The notes beneath the pieces are model-generated. The model made no database searches and was not told the origin of the DNA. It saw only the letters and a list, made by a program, of their open reading frames with translations. Shown here in pieces: positions 61,543 through 64,000 of a DNA stretch of 64,000 bases. Position numbers and translations under genes: made by a program. Numbering within the stretch: the first letter of the stretch is position 1; every line of letters begins with the position of its first letter. The stretch lies in the NCBI RefSeq assembly GCF_958405895.1, contig NZ_CATZAR010000002.1; one strand, given 5' to 3'. This DNA comes from Ralstonia thomasii (GTDB taxonomy: Bacteria; Pseudomonadota; Gammaproteobacteria; Burkholderiales; Burkholderiaceae).

Positions 61543-62877
61543 ATGGAACGCACCATGCACCAACAAGCGCAACAACAAGCCGCGCTGCCGGCCAACGATC
61601 GAGCGCGGACGATGAAGTTCAAGCCTGTCAATCTTGCCCGCTGGATGCTCTGGGGCACCACTGCGCTGGTGATGATCGTGCTGCCGCTCATCTGGCCGCA
61701 GGGTTTTGCCATCACGCTGCTTTCGCAGATGGGCATCATGATCATCTTCGCGCTGTCGTACAACATGCTGCTGGGGCAGTCCGGCATGCTGTCGTTCGGG
61801 CACGCGGTGTATGCCGGCCTGGGCGCCTTCATGGCCGTGCACCTGCTCAACAAGATCGGCGCCGTGCAGGCGCTGGGCATCGGCGGGCCGCTCGCCGTTG
61901 CGCTGTTGCCGATTGCCGGCGGCCTGGGCGGTGCGCTATTCGGCGTGATCTTCGGCTACGTCACCACCAAGAAGTCCGGCACGACGTTCGCCATGATCAC
62001 GCTGGGTATCGGCGAGATGGTGTTTGCCAGCGCGTTGATGTTTCCGGACTTCTTTGGCGGCGAGGGCGGTGTCTCCACGAACCGCAGCATCGGCGATGCC
62101 CTGGCCGGCATCACCTTCGGCCCGGCACGCCAGGTGTATTACCTGATCGCCGCGTGGTGCCTGATTTCAATGGCGCTGATGTACGCCTGGACGCAGACGC
62201 CGCTGGGCCGCATCGCCAACGCGGTGCGCGACAACCCTGAGCGCGTGGAGTTCATCGGCTACAACACGCAGCGCGTGCGCTTCCTGGTAGTAATTCTGTC
62301 GGCGTTCTTCGCTGGCATTGCCGGCGCGCTGTCGTGCATCAACTTTGAGATCGTGACGGCCGAGAACGTGTCGGCAGTGCGCTCGGGCTCCGTGCTGCTG
62401 GCGGCGTTCATTGGCGGCATGGGCAGCTTCTTCGGGCCGATCATCGGCGCGGTGCTCACGGTGTTCTTCACCGTGGCGCTGTCGGGCATCACCAAGGCGT
62501 GGCTGCTGTACCTGGGGTTGTTCTTTGTGCTGATGGTCATGTACGCGCCGGGTGGCATCGCCAGCCTCTTGGTCATACATCTGCCGATCCTGCGACGCGG
62601 CAAGCTGAAGACGCTCCTGCCAGCTTACGGTTTGGCGATTGTGCCGGCGGTCATCCTGCTGGTCGCGTTGATTTCCACCGTGGAAATGATCTACGCCGTG
62701 CAGGACGACGCCTCGGGTGGCGTGGCCACGCTGTTCGGCCTGTCTGTCGAACCGAATACCCTCAAGCCATGGATTGTCACCGCCGCGCTGTGGCTGGTGG
62801 GCGCCTTCGGCCTGCGTGCTGCAGCGGGCAAGCTGCGCGCCGCTTGGGACAACGCATTGCAGGAGCCGCAACCATGA
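61543..62877 (+). CDS. livM: Branched-chain amino-acid ABC permease LivM
   Basis: The 444-aa permease has a hydrophilic Gln-rich N terminus, about ten helices, LGQSGMLSFGHAVYAGLGA near residue 78 and the EFIGYNTQRVRFLVVILSAFFAG loop. The ATG abuts the livH stop; internal ATGs at 61555 and 61612 are alternatives, since the first 23 residues are not conserved-looking. The C terminus continues about 80 residues beyond the usual core with two more helices, a feature of some Burkholderiales LivM proteins. Confidence 0.93.
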   Translation: MERTMHQQAQQQAALPANDRARTMKFKPVNLARWMLWGTTALVMIVLPLIWPQGFAITLLSQMGIMIIFALSYNMLLGQSGMLSFGHAVYAGLGAFMAVHLLNKIGAVQALGIGGPLAVALLPIAGGLGGALFGVIFGYVTTKKSGTTFAMITLGIGEMVFASALMFPDFFGGEGGVSTNRSIGDALAGITFGPARQVYYLIAAWCLISMALMYAWTQTPLGRIANAVRDNPERVEFIGYNTQRVRFLVVILSAFFAGIAGALSCINFEIVTAENVSAVRSGSVLLAAFIGGMGSFFGPIIGAVLTVFFTVALSGITKAWLLYLGLFFVLMVMYAPGGIASLLVIHLPILRRGKLKTLLPAYGLAIVPAVILLVALISTVEMIYAVQDDASGGVATLFGLSVEPNTLKPWIVTAALWLVGAFGLRAAAGKLRAAWDNALQEPQP

Positions 62878-63674
62878 GCCAACTGACATCCGGGCCGACC
62901 GCCGCGCTCGAGTTGCGCGACGTTCGCAAGCGCTTTGGCGCGACCGAAATCATTCGAGGGGTCAACCTCACCATCGGCAAGGGCGAGCGCCATGCGCTCA
63001 TCGGCCCGAACGGCGCCGGCAAATCGACCACGTTCAACCTGATCTCGGGCCGCTTCCCGGCCAGCTCGGGCAGCGTGCGCCTGAACGGCGAAGAGATCAG
63101 CGGCCTGGCGCCCTTCGAGATCAACCGCAAGGGCCTGTCGCGCAGCTTCCAGATCACCAACATCTTTCATCGCTTGTCGGTGTTCGAGAACCTGCGCTGC
63201 GCGGTGCTCTGGTCGCTTGGCTACAAGTATTCGTTCTGGCACAAGCTGGCCGAACTGCGCGACGCACGCGAGCGCGCGGAAGAAGTGCTCGAGCAGATCG
63301 GCATGACACATCGGCGTGACGCCGCCGCAGGCCTGCTGACGTACGCCGAGCAACGGGCGCTGGAAATCGGCATCACCATCGCGGGCGGCGCCGATGTGAT
63401 TTTGCTGGATGAACCCACGGCCGGCATGAGCCGCTCCGAATCCGACCATGCGGTCGAGCTTATCCGCAAGGTCACTGTGGGCAAGACGCTGGTGATGGTC
63501 GAGCACGACATGAGCGTGGTGTTTGGCCTCGCCGACCGCATCTCGGTACTCGTCTATGGCGAAGTGATCGCCACCGACACACCCGAAGCCATTCGCAACA
63601 ACCGGCGCGTGAAGGAAGCCTACCTCGGCACCACGCTGGACGCGAATGAAACCGAATCTGCAGGAGCGCATTGA
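62874..63674 (+). CDS. livG: Branched-chain amino-acid ABC ATPase LivG
   Basis: The 266-aa ATPase has Walker A GPNGAGKST at residues 44-52, a Q-loop around FQITNIF, and Walker B VILLDEPTAGMS. The signature motif is degenerate (TYAEQRALEIG in place of LSGGQ), a known habit of one LivG subgroup. It overlaps livM by four bases and livF by one (TGATG). It drives transport with LivF. Confidence 0.94.
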   Translation: MSQLTSGPTAALELRDVRKRFGATEIIRGVNLTIGKGERHALIGPNGAGKSTTFNLISGRFPASSGSVRLNGEEISGLAPFEINRKGLSRSFQITNIFHRLSVFENLRCAVLWSLGYKYSFWHKLAELRDARERAEEVLEQIGMTHRRDAAAGLLTYAEQRALEIGITIAGGADVILLDEPTAGMSRSESDHAVELIRKVTVGKTLVMVEHDMSVVFGLADRISVLVYGEVIATDTPEAIRNNRRVKEAYLGTTLDANETESAGAH

Positions 63675-64000
63675 TGGCAACGAATACTCCGATGTTGGAG
63701 GTGCGCGACCTGCACGCGTACTACGGCAAGAGCCACATCCTGCACGGCGTCGACATGCATGTGGGCGAGGGCGAGATCGTTGCGCTGCTCGGCCGAAACG
63801 GCGTGGGGCGTTCGACCCTGGCCAAGTCCATCATGGGCATGGTGCGGCACGAAGGCGAAATCCTGCTGCGCGGCAAGAACGTGAGTGGCCTGCGAACCTT
63901 CGAAGTCGCGCACAAAGGCATCGGCTATGTGCCCGAGAACCGGGATATTTTCCCCACGCTGACGGTGCGGCAGAACCTGTTGCTTGGCGAGAAACGCAAT
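63674..64000 (+). CDS. livF: Branched-chain amino-acid ABC ATPase LivF (5' part)
   Basis: The first 109 residues are present; the gene continues past the window. The fold start MLEVRDLHAYYGKSHILHGV is typical. The Walker A motif reads GRNGVGRST at residues 40-48, so Arg46 stands where nearly all ABC ATPases have Lys. The remainder (GYVPENRDIFPTLTVRQNLLLG) is a normal LivF Q-loop region. Such an Arg variant may be a subgroup trait of this order, in which case LivG would be the main ATP-hydrolysing partner. Confidence 0.93.
   Translation, partial: MATNTPMLEVRDLHAYYGKSHILHGVDMHVGEGEIVALLGRNGVGRSTLAKSIMGMVRHEGEILLRGKNVSGLRTFEVAHKGIGYVPENRDIFPTLTVRQNLLLGEKRN

Overview
This window is GC-rich, densely coded chromosomal DNA from a Gram-negative bacterium. 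It most likely comes from a betaproteobacterium of the order Burkholderiales, with Ralstonia or a close relative as best guess. The reasons are the order tig-clpP-clpX-lon-hupB-tRNA-Val-tRNA-Asp-ppiD, a cytochrome bo3 oxidase operon, several LysR regulators with divergent targets, Liv-type and TrpX-type ABC transporters, and long spurious antisense ORFs typical of high-GC codon use. The species call is inference. No phage, insertion sequence, CRISPR array or plasmid feature was seen.

Layout. 1-1.3 kb: FMN transferase ApbE and a b-type cytochrome-like membrane protein. 1.4-5.7 kb: an accessory catabolic patch with a LysR regulator, a divergent MFS transporter and maleate isomerase, followed by two decayed genes (a D-2-hydroxyacid dehydrogenase remnant and a frameshifted glyoxalase-fold gene). 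5.8-12.3 kb: CsbD stress protein, an MHS-type transporter and cyoABCD plus a GNAT acetyltransferase. 12.3-24.2 kb: core housekeeping genes (mnmC, then the protein quality-control block tig, clpP, clpX, lon, hupB, two tRNAs and ppiD), with clear intrinsic terminators and a good sigma-32-like promoter before lon. 24.2-34.6 kb: signal peptidase, TesA esterase, a YbbA-like ATPase, nnr-pgi, a winged-helix regulator and purL.

34.7-38.8 kb: a large glycine-rich autotransporter with two tandem 92-residue repeats, bracketed by two nearly identical terminators. 38.9-41.6 kb: an orphan amino-acid-binding protein and a LysR/SDR divergent pair. 41.7-46.3 kb: a complete polyamine/opine-type ABC operon. 46.8-48.7 kb: a scar in which a TctE-like sensor kinase and a porin, read in opposite directions, both lack their 5' ends at the same point (about 48,184); the kinase also carries a frameshift. 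48.8-57.0 kb: a J-domain protein, a TrpX-type ABC transporter, a parvulin, bolA, yciB, msrB and selO. 57.3-64 kb: an acyl-CoA synthetase followed by livKHMGF, the last gene running off the window.

Most of the window is ordinary core genome. The observations most worth following are the kinase/porin junction, the autotransporter with its flanking repeats, the decayed 5.0-5.7 kb patch, strong stem-loops directly downstream of two substrate-binding-protein genes, and an arginine in place of the Walker A lysine in LivF. I did not find convincing evidence of a wholly new system.
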